Notes: generated by a model from the sequence alone, not told the origin. 64,000 bases of DNA from Crenobacter caeni (GCF_010435965.1 NZ_JAAGAA010000003.1:124001-188000), one strand, 5' to 3'. Shown: positions 43,870 to 54,234, counted from the stretch's first letter. Numbers and translations are program-made.

Positions 43870-44619
43870 TCAAAAGCCGAGGCTCTCGAGCAGGTCGTCA
43901 ACTTGCTGCTGGTTGGTGACGACGTCGGCCCGGCCTGCCGGGTTGACGACCGGACCGTTGAGCAGCGAGGTCTCGAGGTCGGCCTTTTTTTCCACGGGCG
44001 AGTGCGCGATCAGCACGGACAGCAATTCGTTCTCGAGGATCGCGACCATTTCCATGACCTTCTTGATCACTTGGCCGGTCAGGTCCTGGAAGTCCTGCGC
44101 CATTACGATGTCGAGCAGTTGGGTGTTGGTCTGGCCGGTGTGTCGGGGCACCTCGGCAAGATAGCGACGCGTCGCGTCGGCCAGTTGCTTGAACTCTTCG
44201 ACCGAAAGCTCGTTCGCGTACAGCTTGTTCCAGCGTACGGACAGCGCGGAGGCGTCGCGCTCGAGCTGGTCCTGGATCGGACGGGCAATGTCGGTCGCGT
44301 TGAGTACGCGCTCGGCGGCGCTTTCGGTCAGGTCGGCGATGTAGTTCAGGCGGCCCTTGGCGTCCGGGATGGCCTCGGCGACCTTGCTCAGCGACTTGTC
44401 GAAGCCCAGTTCGCGTAAAGTGTCGTGCATCTTGCGGGTGATCTGGCCGATTTGCGCGTAAAGCTCCATCTGGCCGGACAGGGTGGCGGCGACACTGGCA
44501 ACGGCCGACTCGGCCGCCGCGGCTTCCTCGGGACTCCAGCTGGGATTTTGCAGCGCGATGCTGTCGAACAGCGCCTCAAGCTCCGGCGAGTCCCCACTAT
44601 CCAGGAAATTATCCGACAC
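43870..44619 (-). CDS. cheZ: CheY phosphatase CheZ
   Basis: Removes phosphate from CheY-P. It has 249 residues. It is a long helical hairpin with the catalytic signature 'AQDFQDLTGQVIKK', where Asp179 and Gln183 correspond to E. coli D143 and Q147. The C-terminal CheY-binding helix is 'NQQQVDDLLESLGF'. Between cheY and cheA, a common gene order in betaproteobacteria with flagella. Confidence 0.95.
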   Translation of the reverse strand: MSDNFLDSGDSPELEALFDSIALQNPSWSPEEAAAAESAVASVAATLSGQMELYAQIGQITRKMHDTLRELGFDKSLSKVAEAIPDAKGRLNYIADLTESAAERVLNATDIARPIQDQLERDASALSVRWNKLYANELSVEEFKQLADATRRYLAEVPRHTGQTNTQLLDIVMAQDFQDLTGQVIKKVMEMVAILENELLSVLIAHSPVEKKADLETSLLNGPVVNPAGRADVVTNQQQVDDLLESLGF

Positions 44620-44649
44620 TTTAACTGTCTCCTCGTGAAAACGAAGGGC

Positions 44650-45039
44650 TTACTTGCCCAGCACCTGGAAAATCTTGTTGAGTTTCTCTTCCAGGGTCGC
44701 CGCGGTGAACGGCTTGACGATGTAGCCGCTGGCGCCGGCGGTCGCCGCGGCGATGATGTTCTCGCGCTTGGCTTCGGCAGTAATCATCAGGAAGGGCAGG
44801 TGGCGCAGCTGCGGGTCGGCGCGCACGGCCTTCAAGAGTTCGATGCCCGTCATATTGGGCATGTTCCAGTCCGAGACGATGAAGTCGAACGGCTGGTTCT
44901 TCAGCTTGTGCAAGGCGACCTGTCCGTCTTCGGCCTCGTCCACGTTGGTGAAGCCGAGTTCTTTGAGCAGGTTGCGGACGATGCGGCGCATCGTGGAAAA
45001 GTCGTCCACGACGAGGAAGCGCGTGTTCTTGTCTGCCAT
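44650..45039 (-). CDS. cheY: Chemotaxis response regulator CheY
   Basis: Stand-alone receiver domain of 129 residues that binds the flagellar switch when phosphorylated. Asp12/Asp13 and the phosphorylation site Asp57 ('[11 protein letters not shown]'), Thr87 ('LMITAEA') and Lys109 ('YIVKPF') are all present. It is next to its phosphatase gene cheZ. Preceded by cheV, 40 bases upstream. Confidence 0.97.
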   Translation of the reverse strand: MADKNTRFLVVDDFSTMRRIVRNLLKELGFTNVDEAEDGQVALHKLKNQPFDFIVSDWNMPNMTGIELLKAVRADPQLRHLPFLMITAEAKRENIIAAATAGASGYIVKPFTAATLEEKLNKIFQVLGK

Positions 45040-45079
45040 GTCTTATGCCAAATCCTATGGTGTCGATGCGGCGATTATT

Positions 45080-46039
45080 CTACGAAGCCTGCAGATAGGG
45101 AAGCAGGGTGTCGGCCAGGATCTTGGGGTCGAACTTGGCGACGTAGGCGTCCACCCCCACGCTTGCACCCATCGCACGGTTCGCGTTGGACGACAGCGAA
45201 GAGTGCATGACGACGGGGATGCCGTTGAAGCGGCGGTCGCCCTTGATCAGGCGGGTCAGCACGTAGCCGTCCATTTCCGGCATTTCGGCGTCGACCAGGA
45301 TCAGCTTGAGCGTGTCGGCGAGCGATTCGTCTTCGCCGAAACGGCGCGACGCGAAGGTTTGCAGCCGATCCCAGGCCTCGCGGCCGTTGGTCGCCTGATG
45401 GTACTTGGCGCGCATCTTGTCGAGCACGCTGGTGATCTCGCGGCGCGCGACCATCGAGTCGTCGACGAAGAAGACGAACTGCTCATTGCTCAGTTGCGCC
45501 TGCGGCACGTCCGGCACCCGCGTCTCGCCCAGCGTGCTGGCCAGGATCTGTTCGACGTCGAGGATGGAGACGAGCTTGCCGTCCTCCAGCTCGGTGACGG
45601 CGGTGATCAGCGTCTGGCTGTTGGCGCTGAACATGTTCTCGGGCGCGCGCACCTTGTCCCAGTCGACGCGGATGATGCGGTCGACCGAGTCGACCAGGAA
45701 CGCCTGCGTGCTGCGGTTGAACTCGGTGACGATCATCGTATCGAAGCTGCGCTTGGGGTCACTGTCGCCGACGAAGCGGGCGAGCGAGATCACCGGGATG
45801 ATGTTGCCGCGCAGCGAGATCACGCCTTCGACGCCTTGCGGCATATTGGGGGTGCGCGTGATGTGCGGGGTCTGCGAGACCTCCCTCACCTTGAACACGT
45901 TGATCCCGAAAGTTTCGCGCGAGCCCAGCGAGAACAGCAGGATCTCCATCTTGTTCGAGCCGGCCAGCTTGGTGCGGGCGTCGACCGTGGCGAGCAAGGA
46001 TGCATCGGATGCGGACAGTGGCACGATATATTCCTTCAA
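45080..46039 (-). CDS. cheV: Chemotaxis coupling protein CheV, copy 1
   Basis: CheW-like coupling domain (about residues 30-165: 'EILLFSLGSRETFGINVFKVREV', 'GVISLRGNIIPVI') joined to a receiver domain (about 180-310) with 'FVFFVDDSMVARREITSVL', the acceptor Asp in 'LILVDAEMPEMDGY' and 'AYVAKFDPKIL'. It links receptors to CheA and can adapt by phosphorylation. 319 residues. It is 22 bases downstream of a second, similar cheV. Confidence 0.93.
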   Translation of the reverse strand: MKEYIVPLSASDASLLATVDARTKLAGSNKMEILLFSLGSRETFGINVFKVREVSQTPHITRTPNMPQGVEGVISLRGNIIPVISLARFVGDSDPKRSFDTMIVTEFNRSTQAFLVDSVDRIIRVDWDKVRAPENMFSANSQTLITAVTELEDGKLVSILDVEQILASTLGETRVPDVPQAQLSNEQFVFFVDDSMVARREITSVLDKMRAKYHQATNGREAWDRLQTFASRRFGEDESLADTLKLILVDAEMPEMDGYVLTRLIKGDRRFNGIPVVMHSSLSSNANRAMGASVGVDAYVAKFDPKILADTLLPYLQAS

Positions 46040-46061
46040 TACGAGTCTGGTGACGGCGCGC

Positions 46062-47042
46062 TCAGAGCTTGAGCATTTCCCGGATCTTCATCGACAGCTT
46101 CTGCGGCTCGAACTTCGAGACGTAGGCGTCCACGCCGACCGACTCGCCCAGCTTCTGGTTCGAGTTGCCGGACAGCGACGAGTGCATCAGGACCGGAATG
46201 CCGGCAAAGCGCGGGTCGGACTTGATCATCCGGGTCAGCATGTAGCCGTCCATCGCCGGCATTTCGACGTCGGTCAGCACGAGATGCAGGAGGTTTGCGA
46301 CCTTCTGGCCGGCCAGCTCGGCCTGGGTCGCGATCTTCTGCAATTCGTCCCAGGCTTGCATGCCGTTCGGCGCCATCGCGTAGCGGACATTCATCGCGCC
46401 CAGCGTGCGTTCGATCTGGCGGCGGGCGACGGCGGAGTCGTCGGCGAAGAAGACCATGCGCTCTTCCTTGAGCGGCTCGATGTTCATGAAGTGGTGGGCG
46501 TCGTTGTCTTCCGACATCGCGGTCTCGGCCAGCACTTTCTCGACGTCCATCATCATCACCAGCGTGCCGGTGTCCAGTTCGGTGACGGCGGTAACCAGCC
46601 CCCCCATGCGGTTGGTGATCATGTCCGGCGGTACGCGCATCGCCGTCCAGTCAAGGCGCAGGATGGTGTCGACTGCCTCGACCAGGAAACCCTGAGTGTG
46701 GCCGTTGTATTCGGTCACGATCATGATTTCGGGCTTCTTGTCGTTGACGACGCCGGTGTACTTGGCGAGATCGATCACCGGTACCAGCGTGCCGCGCAGG
46801 CTGACCATGCCCTCGACAGACGCCGGCATTTCGGGTGCGGTCGTGATTTCCGGGGTGCGCATCACTTCGCGGACCTTGAAGACGTTGATGCCGAAGGTTT
46901 CCTTGCGGCCGGTGCGCTGGTCGATACCCAGCGAGAACAGCAGGATTTCCAGCTTGTTGGTGCCTGCCAGCTTGGTGCGGGCGTCGATTTTCTTGAGCAG
47001 CTCAGACACAACAACCTCCGTCATTCGGGTCCGGAAAGTCAC
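46062..47042 (-). CDS. cheV: Chemotaxis coupling protein CheV, copy 2
   Basis: A 326-residue CheW-plus-receiver protein in tandem with the previous gene and clearly related over its full length ('INVFKVREV', 'MVSLRGTLVPVIDLAKY', 'MVFFADDSAVARRQIERTL', 'LVLTDVEMPAMDGY'). The copies differ in the loop before the receiver, suggesting separate roles after an old duplication. First gene of the chemotaxis run; divergent from the histidine kinase gene, with a 123-base intergenic region. Confidence 0.93.
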   Translation of the reverse strand: MTFRTRMTEVVVSELLKKIDARTKLAGTNKLEILLFSLGIDQRTGRKETFGINVFKVREVMRTPEITTAPEMPASVEGMVSLRGTLVPVIDLAKYTGVVNDKKPEIMIVTEYNGHTQGFLVEAVDTILRLDWTAMRVPPDMITNRMGGLVTAVTELDTGTLVMMMDVEKVLAETAMSEDNDAHHFMNIEPLKEERMVFFADDSAVARRQIERTLGAMNVRYAMAPNGMQAWDELQKIATQAELAGQKVANLLHLVLTDVEMPAMDGYMLTRMIKSDPRFAGIPVLMHSSLSGNSNQKLGESVGVDAYVSKFEPQKLSMKIREMLKL

Positions 47043-47165
47043 CTGGCCAGACCGCGAAAAGCAATGCGGACAAGCTACCGGTCTTGACTTGGGCGACTAT
47101 CTATCAATAGTTGAGACATTATCATACGGATTAACTGTAATTTACAAACCAGTCGGTTGATTTTG

Positions 47166-48335
47166 ATGCCAAAAATTACAACCCAGTCGGACTCCGTCCG
47201 GCTCGAACAGGCTTTCGAGCAGTTCAACGAGCTCTCTTCCCGCCTGATCGGCGCCTACCAGCAACTCGAAGAGCAGGTGGCTGTGCTGGGGGGGAAGCTT
47301 GCCGCCGCCAACGAGGCCTTGCGTGCCGAGGCTACTCGCAACGAAGCGCTGGCCGCCCGCCTCTCCTTGTTGCTGGAGGCGTTGCCCGCCGGCGTGCTTG
47401 AGCTTGACCGTGCAGGGTGTGTCGTTTCGGCCAACCCCGCCGCGCAGGCCCTGTTGCCGGCGCTCGAGCCGGGCAAGCGTTGGCCGCAGGAGATCTTGGC
47501 CTTTATGCCTGGCGATGACGCGCCGTTGCTGCGCCTGCCTGCGGATGACGGGCAGACCCGCTTTTTGCAGATGCAGACTTGCCCCTTGCGCGACGACGGT
47601 GCGGTGCTGGTGCTGTTGCACGACGTCACGCCGCTGAACCGGCTGCACGAGCAACTCGCCCAGCAGCAAAGGCTCGCGTCGATGGGGCAGATGGCCGCGT
47701 CGCTCGCGCACCAGTTGCGCACACCCTTGTCGACCGCGCTGCTCTACGCAGCCAACCTGCAAAGGGACGACTTGCCGCCGGCCGAGCGCGCCCGCTTTGC
47801 CGGCAAGGTCGTCGACCGGGTGCGGGCGCTGGAGAGCCTGGTGCAGAACATGCTCGGCTTCGTGCGCAGCGAGGACGAGGGGGGCGTGGTGGCCGTGCTG
47901 CCGTTGTTCGAGGAGCTGGTCGCGATGATCCAGCCGCAATGTGAGCGAGCGGGGATCGCGCTGTCGACCAGCATGTCCCTGAGTGCCGGGCTGTCCGTGC
48001 GCGGGGAGCGCAAGGCGCTGCTCTCGGCCTGGGTGGCCCTGGCCGAGAATGCGCTCTCGTTTGCCCCGCGCGGCGGGCAGGTGACGCTGGAGGTGGCGGA
48101 GGAGGGGGGATGCCTCGAGTTCTCGGTCGAGGACGACGGGCCGGGGGTTGACCCGGCGCTACAGGCGCGCATCTTCGAGCCTTTCTTTTCAGGTCGGGTC
48201 GGCGGGACGGGGCTGGGCCTTGCCATCGCCAAGAAGCAGGCCGAGCGCGCGGGCGGCGAGATCCGGGTGGGGCTCAGCATGAAGCTAGGTGGCGCCGCGT
48301 TCGTGATGGCCTTGCCGGTGCTCGCTACGACTTGA
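47166..48335 (+). CDS. Soluble sensor histidine kinase (FlrB/FleS-like)
   Basis: A 389-residue kinase with no transmembrane segment. A coiled coil (residues ~10-65) is followed by a PAS-like domain ('LPAGVLELDRAGCVVSANPA'), then HisKA with phospho-His in 'SLAHQLRTPLSTALLY' and an ATPase domain with 'FSVEDDGPGVDP' and 'GGTGLGLAIAKKQ'. The layout resembles FlrB/FleS, which activates flagellar genes through FlrC. But no response regulator gene follows; gluQ does. ATG 47166 is used; a TTG three codons upstream is possible. Confidence 0.85.
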   Translation: MPKITTQSDSVRLEQAFEQFNELSSRLIGAYQQLEEQVAVLGGKLAAANEALRAEATRNEALAARLSLLLEALPAGVLELDRAGCVVSANPAAQALLPALEPGKRWPQEILAFMPGDDAPLLRLPADDGQTRFLQMQTCPLRDDGAVLVLLHDVTPLNRLHEQLAQQQRLASMGQMAASLAHQLRTPLSTALLYAANLQRDDLPPAERARFAGKVVDRVRALESLVQNMLGFVRSEDEGGVVAVLPLFEELVAMIQPQCERAGIALSTSMSLSAGLSVRGERKALLSAWVALAENALSFAPRGGQVTLEVAEEGGCLEFSVEDDGPGVDPALQARIFEPFFSGRVGGTGLGLAIAKKQAERAGGEIRVGLSMKLGGAAFVMALPVLATT

Positions 48336-48416
48336 CGATGGGGTAAATCGACGGCGCACGGTTTACGCCGGTGGGGCAATCGGTTAAAACGTGCCCTTTT
48401 GTCCGGAGCCAGCGCC

Positions 48417-49346
48417 TTGAACCGAAGCACGGATAGCCACCCGCCAGGGGCGGCCGGCACGCCATACCGCGGCCGTTTCGCACCCAGCCCGACCGGGCGT
48501 TTGCACGCCGGCTCGCTGATGACGGCACTGGGCAGCTATCTGGACGCGCGTGCGCATGGCGGCCAGTGGCTGCTGCGGATCGAGGACCTCGATACGCCGC
48601 GCATGGTGCCGGGCGCGGTCGACGCGATCCTGCATACATTGGAGGCGTACGGCTTCGAGTGGGACGGCGAAGTCGTCTACCAGAGCCGGCGCCTCGATCT
48701 GTACCGCGACGCGCTGGACGCGCTGCTGGTTCGCGGCGATGCCTACCCTTGCGCGTGTACGCGCGCGCAGATTGCCGCACACGCGCGCCGAGGCGTCGAC
48801 GGCTACGTCTATCCCGGCACCTGCGCGCAGGGCCTGCCCGCCGGGGCGAGCGCCCGTGCCTGGCGCTTGCGTGTCGGCGATGGCTACACCGGTTTTCTCG
48901 ACCGCCTGCAAGGCGAATACGGCCAGGACCTGCAGCGGGACGTCGGTGACTTTGTGTTGCTGCGTGCCGACGGCGTGTGGGCGTACCAGCTGGCGGTCGT
49001 CGTCGACGACGCGGCGCAGGGCGTCACCGACGTCGTTCGCGGCGCGGACCTTCTGGTGTCTACGCCGCGCCAGCTCAAGCTGATCGAAAGGCTTGGCCTG
49101 GACGTCCCGGCGTATTGCCACTTGCCGGTGCTGGTCAACGTGCAAGGCGAAAAACTCTCCAAACAGACGCTCGCGCCCGAGCTGGACCCGGACGGCGCAG
49201 CCGCCGAGCTTTCGCTCGCGCTGTCCCGGCTGGGGTTCCCCCCGCCGCCGCGGCTGCCCTTGACCGAGCTCTGGCGCTGGGCGCACGAGCACTGGTTGCT
49301 GTCCGGGGTGCCCGCCGGCCCGGTCAACATCGGCGCGGTGCCCTGA
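48417..49346 (+). CDS. gluQ: Glutamyl-Q tRNA(Asp) synthetase
   Basis: Truncated glutamyl-tRNA synthetase that attaches Glu to queuosine at position 34 of tRNA-Asp. It has about 309 residues. '[14 protein letters not shown]' (HIGH-type), '[20 protein letters not shown]' and the KMSKS-like 'GEKLSKQTL' are present, and the anticodon-binding domain is missing, as it should be. No ATG lies before the catalytic core; TTG 48417 has GGAG 9 bases upstream and is preferred. It is 75 bases before the ADI cluster 2 antiporter. Confidence 0.9.
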   Translation: MNRSTDSHPPGAAGTPYRGRFAPSPTGRLHAGSLMTALGSYLDARAHGGQWLLRIEDLDTPRMVPGAVDAILHTLEAYGFEWDGEVVYQSRRLDLYRDALDALLVRGDAYPCACTRAQIAAHARRGVDGYVYPGTCAQGLPAGASARAWRLRVGDGYTGFLDRLQGEYGQDLQRDVGDFVLLRADGVWAYQLAVVVDDAAQGVTDVVRGADLLVSTPRQLKLIERLGLDVPAYCHLPVLVNVQGEKLSKQTLAPELDPDGAAAELSLALSRLGFPPPPRLPLTELWRWAHEHWLLSGVPAGPVNIGAVP

Positions 49347-49421
49347 CAACCCGATTACTATTCCTTTAGGGGATCTTGATGGCTGCATTCTTTCATCCGA
49401 CTCGCACAGGGAGCGTACCCG

Positions 49422-50747
49422 ATGGCCAATAACCCACCCAAGCGCGCCCTCGGCGTATGGATGTGCACGGCGCTGGTCGTCGGCAACATGATTGGCTCCG
49501 GCGTCTTCCTGCTGCCGGCTTCGCTCGCCCCTTACGGCGGGCTCTCGCTGATCGGCTGGGTGCTGACGTCGATCGGTGCGATCGCGCTGGCGCTGATCTT
49601 TGCCCGCCTCTCCAGGATGATCCCGAAGGAGGGCGGTCCTTACGCGTATATCCACGCGGGTTTCGGTGACTTTGCCGGCTTCTGGATCGCCTGGGGCTAC
49701 TGGATCGCGCTGTGGTGCGGCAACGCCGCGCTCGCCGTCGCGTTCGCCAGCTACATGGAGGTGTTCCTGCCGGCGCTGGGCGGCAACAACCTGTTTGCCG
49801 GCGCAGTGGCGATCTCCCTGGTGTGGCTGGTGACGACGATCAACAATTCCGGCGCCAAGAGCACCGGCGTGGTCGCTGTGGTCACCACCATCATCAAGCT
49901 GCTGCCGCTGGCGGCGGTCACCTTCATCGGCTTCTTCCACGTCAACCCGGACAACCTCGTGTTCAACCCCGAGAACCGTCCTGTGATGGACTCGGTCGCG
50001 GCGACCATGGCGTTGACGCTGTGGGCCTTCCTCGGCCTCGAGTCGGCGTCGGTGCCGGCTGGCGACGTGATCAACCCGGAGAAGACGATCGCCCGCGCGA
50101 CGGTCGCCGGCACGCTGATCGCGTCGGCGCTTTACGTGCTCTCGACCATCTCGCTGCTCGGCCTGATGCCGGCCGCGGAACTTGCCGCTTCGCCGGCGCC
50201 GTTCGCCGACGCCGCGCGCATGATGTGGGGTGAGTGGGCGTACTACGCGGTCGGTCTGGGGGCGATGGTCGCCTCGTTCGGCGCGCTAAACGGCTGGTGC
50301 CTGATGCAGGGCCATATCCCGGCCGCCGCGGCGGGCGACGGGCTGTTCCCGCGCCGCTTTGCCCAGCACAACAAGAAGGGGGTGCCCAGCTTCGCGCTGA
50401 TCCTCTCCAGCCTGCTGGTGACCATCCTGCTGGTGTTCAAGTACGCAGGCGGCGAAGGCGGCGTGAAGATCTTCGAATTCATCATCCTGCTCGCGTCGGC
50501 AACCACGGTGCTGCCCTACGCGTTCTGCGCGATGGCGCTGCTCGCGGTGATGCTGCAGCGAAGAAGCGAGTTCACCCGCAAGGACTGGGTCGCGCCGATT
50601 GCGATGGTGACGGTCGGCTTCGTGTACTCGCTGTGGGCGATCTACGGCGCCGGCGCCGAAGTCGTGATGTGGGGCATGGTGCTGTTGTTGCTGGGCCTGC
50701 CGGTCTACATCTGGCAGCTGAAGGAGCGCACCGAAACGGCTCAGTAA
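49422..50747 (+). CDS. AdiC-like amino acid antiporter heading ADI cluster 2
   Basis: APC-family exchanger of 441 residues, about 12 membrane segments. The start '[20 protein letters not shown]' and '[18 protein letters not shown]' resemble AdiC/arginine-agmatine antiporters more than ArcD. Given arcA2-B2-C2 downstream, it most likely imports arginine in exchange for ornithine or citrulline, but the substrate is inferred from position. AGGGAG lies upstream of ATG 49422. Not closely similar to the two ArcD proteins at 9209 and 14449. Confidence 0.82.
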   Translation: MANNPPKRALGVWMCTALVVGNMIGSGVFLLPASLAPYGGLSLIGWVLTSIGAIALALIFARLSRMIPKEGGPYAYIHAGFGDFAGFWIAWGYWIALWCGNAALAVAFASYMEVFLPALGGNNLFAGAVAISLVWLVTTINNSGAKSTGVVAVVTTIIKLLPLAAVTFIGFFHVNPDNLVFNPENRPVMDSVAATMALTLWAFLGLESASVPAGDVINPEKTIARATVAGTLIASALYVLSTISLLGLMPAAELAASPAPFADAARMMWGEWAYYAVGLGAMVASFGALNGWCLMQGHIPAAAAGDGLFPRRFAQHNKKGVPSFALILSSLLVTILLVFKYAGGEGGVKIFEFIILLASATTVLPYAFCAMALLAVMLQRRSEFTRKDWVAPIAMVTVGFVYSLWAIYGAGAEVVMWGMVLLLLGLPVYIWQLKERTETAQ

Positions 50748-50848
50748 ATTCAACTGGCAACGGCAACCGCTTTGCTATAACCAAGGCGGTAGCCGGCAAA
50801 GACGGTCGATCTTTCCGGTCTCCACCCATATTGATGAAAGGGAAGATC

Positions 50849-52075
50849 ATGACCCAATTCGGTGTTCACTCCGAGTGCGGCAAACTGCGGACCGTAATGG
50901 TTTGCCGCCCCGGCTTGCCCCACAAGCGTCTCACTCCCGGCAACTGCCACGACCTGTTGTTTGACGACGTGATCTGGGTCGAGCGTGCCCAGCAGGATCA
51001 CGACTATTTCACCGCGCAGATGCGCGGCCGTGGCGTCGAAGTGCTCGAGGTCCATGATCTGCTGGCGACGGTGCTGGACGACAAGCTGGGCCGCGAGTGG
51101 ATCCTTGACCGCAAGATCCGCCCGAACACGGTCGGCGTCGGCATGCTCACCGACCTGCGCGCATGGCTCGACGAGATGCCGTCCAAGCAACTGGCCGAGC
51201 ACCTGTTGGGCGGGATCGCCAAGTTCGAACTGCCGTTCGACGCCAAGGGCCTGTTCGGCGGCTACCTCGACACTTCCGACTTCGTGACCCTGCCGGTGCC
51301 GAACATCCTGTTCCAGCGCGACCCGTCGTGCTGGATCTACGGCGGTGTCACCTACAACCCGATGTACTGGCCGGCGCGTCGGCAGGAAACCCTGCTGATG
51401 GAGGCCATCTACAACTACCACCCGTTCTTTGCCGGCAAGGTGCGCTCGTGGTGGGGCAACAGCGACGTCGATCACGGCCCGGCGACGCTGGAAGGCGGCG
51501 ACGTGATGCCGATCGGCAACGGCGCCGTGCTGATCGGCATGGGCGAGCGCACCACACCGCAATCGGTGGTGCAGGTGGCCCTGCACGCGCTGAACGAGCC
51601 TGACGGCCCGACCAGCGTCATCGCCTGCCAGATGGCGAAGAGCCGCGGCGCGATGCACCTCGACACCGTATTCTCCTTCCTCGACTACGACTTCGTCTCC
51701 GTCTTCCCCGACGTAGTCGACGAGATCGTGTGCACGACGATCACCAAGGGCGACGACGGCAAGCTGCGCTTCGAACGCCACGACCAGCCCTTCCTGCAGG
51801 TCGTCGCGCACGCGCTGGGCCTGCCCAAGCTGCGCGTGCTCGAAACCGGCGGCGACGCGTTCCAGCGCGAGCGCGAACAGTGGGACGACGGCAACAACGT
51901 CGTCGCGCTCGACCGCAGCGTGGTGGTCGCCTACGACCGCAATACCTACACCAACAAGCTGATGCGCGACGCCGGTGTCGACGTCATCGAGATCCCGGCC
52001 GGTGAGCTTGGCCGCGGCCGCGGCGGCGGCCACTGTATGACCTGCCCGATCATCCGCGACCCGATCAATCCGTAA
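50849..52075 (+). CDS. arcA: Arginine deiminase, cluster 2
   Basis: Second arginine deiminase, 408 residues, with the same motifs as the copy at 10698: '[10 protein letters not shown]', 'MYWPARRQE', '[11 protein letters not shown]' and the nucleophile Cys396 in 'HCMTCPI', 12 residues from the end. The start 'MTQFGV' is fixed by homology; the reading frame is open far upstream. Codons for the Gly/Arg-rich stretch near the C-terminus are almost all GGC and CGC, where cluster 1 has GGT and CGT. It is 101 bases after the AdiC-like gene. Confidence 0.96.
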   Translation: MTQFGVHSECGKLRTVMVCRPGLPHKRLTPGNCHDLLFDDVIWVERAQQDHDYFTAQMRGRGVEVLEVHDLLATVLDDKLGREWILDRKIRPNTVGVGMLTDLRAWLDEMPSKQLAEHLLGGIAKFELPFDAKGLFGGYLDTSDFVTLPVPNILFQRDPSCWIYGGVTYNPMYWPARRQETLLMEAIYNYHPFFAGKVRSWWGNSDVDHGPATLEGGDVMPIGNGAVLIGMGERTTPQSVVQVALHALNEPDGPTSVIACQMAKSRGAMHLDTVFSFLDYDFVSVFPDVVDEIVCTTITKGDDGKLRFERHDQPFLQVVAHALGLPKLRVLETGGDAFQREREQWDDGNNVVALDRSVVVAYDRNTYTNKLMRDAGVDVIEIPAGELGRGRGGGHCMTCPIIRDPINP

Positions 52076-52101
52076 TTTCCTGTCCTTTCCCCTGCATGGA
52101 A

Positions 52102-52127
52102 GTCCTGCCCGCAGCCGCGGGCAGGAC
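52102..52127 (+). other. Hairpin between arcA2 and arcB2
   Basis: 11-bp perfect stem GTCCTGCCCGC / GCGGGCAGGAC with an AGCC loop, without a T tract. Likely an mRNA stability or processing element within the cluster. Confidence 0.55.
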
Positions 52128-52161
52128 ATGTGGTTGTACCCTTACCGATGGAGCAAACAAC

Positions 52162-53169
52162 ATGGCTTTCAATCTCAAAGGTCGTCACTTCCTGAAAGAA
52201 CTCGATTTCACCCCGCGCGAACTGCGTTACCTGCTCGACCTGTCGCGTGACCTCAAGCGCGCCAAATACGGCGGCAACGAGGTGCAGCGGATGAAGGGCA
52301 AGAACATCGCGCTGATCTTCGAGAAGACCTCGACGCGTACCCGCTGCTCGTTCGAGGTCGCCGCGCACGACCAGGGCGCGCACGTCACCTATATCGACCC
52401 GTCCAGCTCGCAGCTGGGCCACAAGGAGAGCATCGCCGACACCGCGCGCGTGCTCAGCCGCTTCTACGACGGCATCGAGTTCCGCGGCTTCGCGCAGGAG
52501 GACGTCGAGGAACTGGCCAAGTACTCGAGCGTGCCGGTCTACAACGGTCTGACCGACGCCTGGCACCCGACGCAGATGCTGTGCGACGTGTTGACCATGA
52601 CCGAGAACTGCGACAAGCCGATGAGCCAGATCGCCTACGCCTACGTCGGTGATGCCCGCAACAATATGGGCCACTCGCTGATGGTGATCGGCTGCCTGTT
52701 GGGGATGGACGTACGCATCGGCGGGCCGGCCGGCTTGTCGCCGGACCCCGAACTGGTCAAGCATTGCCAGGAAATCTGCAAGAGCACCGGTGCACGCCTG
52801 ACGGTGACCGAAGATCCGGCAGTCGCGGTCAAGGGGGTCGACTTCATCCACACCGACGTGTGGGTGTCGATGGGCGAGCCGATCGAAAGCTGGGGCGAGC
52901 GCATCAAGTTGCTGACCCCGTTCCGCGTAGACGCCAAACTGATGGCCGCGTCCGGCAACCCGAACGTGAAGTTCATGCACTGCCTGCCGGCGTTCCACAA
53001 CTCGAAGACCAAGGTCGGCAAGCAGATCGCCGCGCAGTACCCGCAGTTCGCCGACGGCATCGAGGTCAGCGACGAGGTGTTCGAAGGCTCGGCGTGTATC
53101 GCTTTCGAGCAGGCGGAAAACCGCATGCATACGATCAAGGCCATCATGGTGGCGACGATCGGCGACTGA
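52162..53169 (+). CDS. arcB: Ornithine carbamoyltransferase, catabolic, cluster 2
   Basis: Second catabolic OTCase, 335 residues, the same length as the copy at 12046, with 'EKTSTRTR', 'WHPTQMLCD' and '[11 protein letters not shown]'. It converts citrulline plus phosphate to ornithine and carbamoyl phosphate. ATG 52162 has GGAG 8 bases upstream, and the start 'MAFNL' equals that of arcB1; the open frame extends further upstream. Close similarity of the protein but not of the codons to cluster 1. Confidence 0.95.
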   Translation: MAFNLKGRHFLKELDFTPRELRYLLDLSRDLKRAKYGGNEVQRMKGKNIALIFEKTSTRTRCSFEVAAHDQGAHVTYIDPSSSQLGHKESIADTARVLSRFYDGIEFRGFAQEDVEELAKYSSVPVYNGLTDAWHPTQMLCDVLTMTENCDKPMSQIAYAYVGDARNNMGHSLMVIGCLLGMDVRIGGPAGLSPDPELVKHCQEICKSTGARLTVTEDPAVAVKGVDFIHTDVWVSMGEPIESWGERIKLLTPFRVDAKLMAASGNPNVKFMHCLPAFHNSKTKVGKQIAAQYPQFADGIEVSDEVFEGSACIAFEQAENRMHTIKAIMVATIGD

Positions 53170-53203
53170 GCGGGCGTCCGTTTAATCCTGTGTATAGGTG
53201 TGG

Positions 53204-53231
53204 AGCCGGCCCGTGGACGGGCCGGCTTTGT
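53204..53231 (+). terminator. Terminator-like hairpin between arcB2 and arcC2
   Basis: 11-bp stem AGCCGGCCCGT / ACGGGCCGGCT separated by GG, then TTTG. Same position as the hairpins after arcB1. Probably gives partial readthrough into arcC2. Confidence 0.6.
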
Positions 53232-53273
53232 TCCATGGGCGCCGTCACCGGCGGCGCAAGGAAAGGAAGCATC

Positions 53274-54224
53274 ATGCGAGTAGTCGTCGCTTTGGGCGGC
53301 AACGCCCTGCAACGTCGTGGCGAGGCCATGACCGCGGAAAACCAGCGCAACAACGTGAAGATCGCCGCCAAGCAACTGGCCGCGGTGACCCGCCTCGGGC
53401 ACAACCTGGTGATGTGCCACGGCAACGGCCCGCAAGTCGGCCTGCTTGGGCTGCAGAACGACGCGTACGCGCGCCACGTCGACAAGTCGGTGACGCCTTA
53501 TCCGCTCGACGTGCTCGGCGCGCAGACCGAGGGCATGATCGGCTATATGGTCGAGCAGGAGCTCGGCAACGAACTGCCGTTCGAGGTGCCGATCGCGACC
53601 ATCCTGACCCAGACCGAGGTCGATCCGAAAGACCCGGCCTTTGCCAACCCGACCAAGTTCGTCGGCCCGGTGTACTCGAAGGAAGAAGCCGAGGGCATGG
53701 CCAAGCAGATGGGGTGGACGGTCAAGGCCGACGGCGAGTACTACCGCCGCGTGGTGCCCAGCCCGAAGCCGAAGCGCATCTTCGAGATGCGCCCGATCAA
53801 GTGGCTGATCGAGAAGGGCGTGGTGGTGATCGCCGCCGGCGGCGGCGGCATCCCGACCATGTACGACGAGAGCGGCAAGACGCTGGTCGGCGTCGAGGCG
53901 GTGATCGACAAGGACCTCGCCTCCTGCCTGCTCGCCCGCGAGATCGACGCCGACTACTTCGTGATCGCGACCGACGTGCCGACCGTGTTCGTCGGCTGGG
54001 GCACGCCGGACGCCAAGGCGATCAAGCGCGCACACCCGGACGAGATGGACAAGCTCGGTTTTGCGGCCGGCTCGATGGGGCCGAAAGTCGAGGCCGCGTG
54101 CGAGTTCGCCCGCATGACCGGCAAGCGCGCGGTGATCGGCGCGCTCGAGGACATCGAGAAGATCGTCAAGGGCGAGGCCGGCACGGTGGTGACCACCGAG
54201 GTCAACGGCATCGAGTGGTACTGA
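53274..54224 (+). CDS. arcC: Carbamate kinase, cluster 2
   Basis: Second carbamate kinase, 316 residues, ATP-forming step of the pathway. It contains '[16 protein letters not shown]', '[13 protein letters not shown]', '[11 protein letters not shown]' and '[11 protein letters not shown]'. It is almost the same as the copy at 13266 but two residues longer after 'IPTMYDE'. AAGGAAG precedes ATG 53274. Last gene of cluster 2, closed by a strong hairpin. Confidence 0.95.
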   Translation: MRVVVALGGNALQRRGEAMTAENQRNNVKIAAKQLAAVTRLGHNLVMCHGNGPQVGLLGLQNDAYARHVDKSVTPYPLDVLGAQTEGMIGYMVEQELGNELPFEVPIATILTQTEVDPKDPAFANPTKFVGPVYSKEEAEGMAKQMGWTVKADGEYYRRVVPSPKPKRIFEMRPIKWLIEKGVVVIAAGGGGIPTMYDESGKTLVGVEAVIDKDLASCLLAREIDADYFVIATDVPTVFVGWGTPDAKAIKRAHPDEMDKLGFAAGSMGPKVEAACEFARMTGKRAVIGALEDIEKIVKGEAGTVVTTEVNGIEWY

Positions 54225-54234
54225 GCCTTTGACG

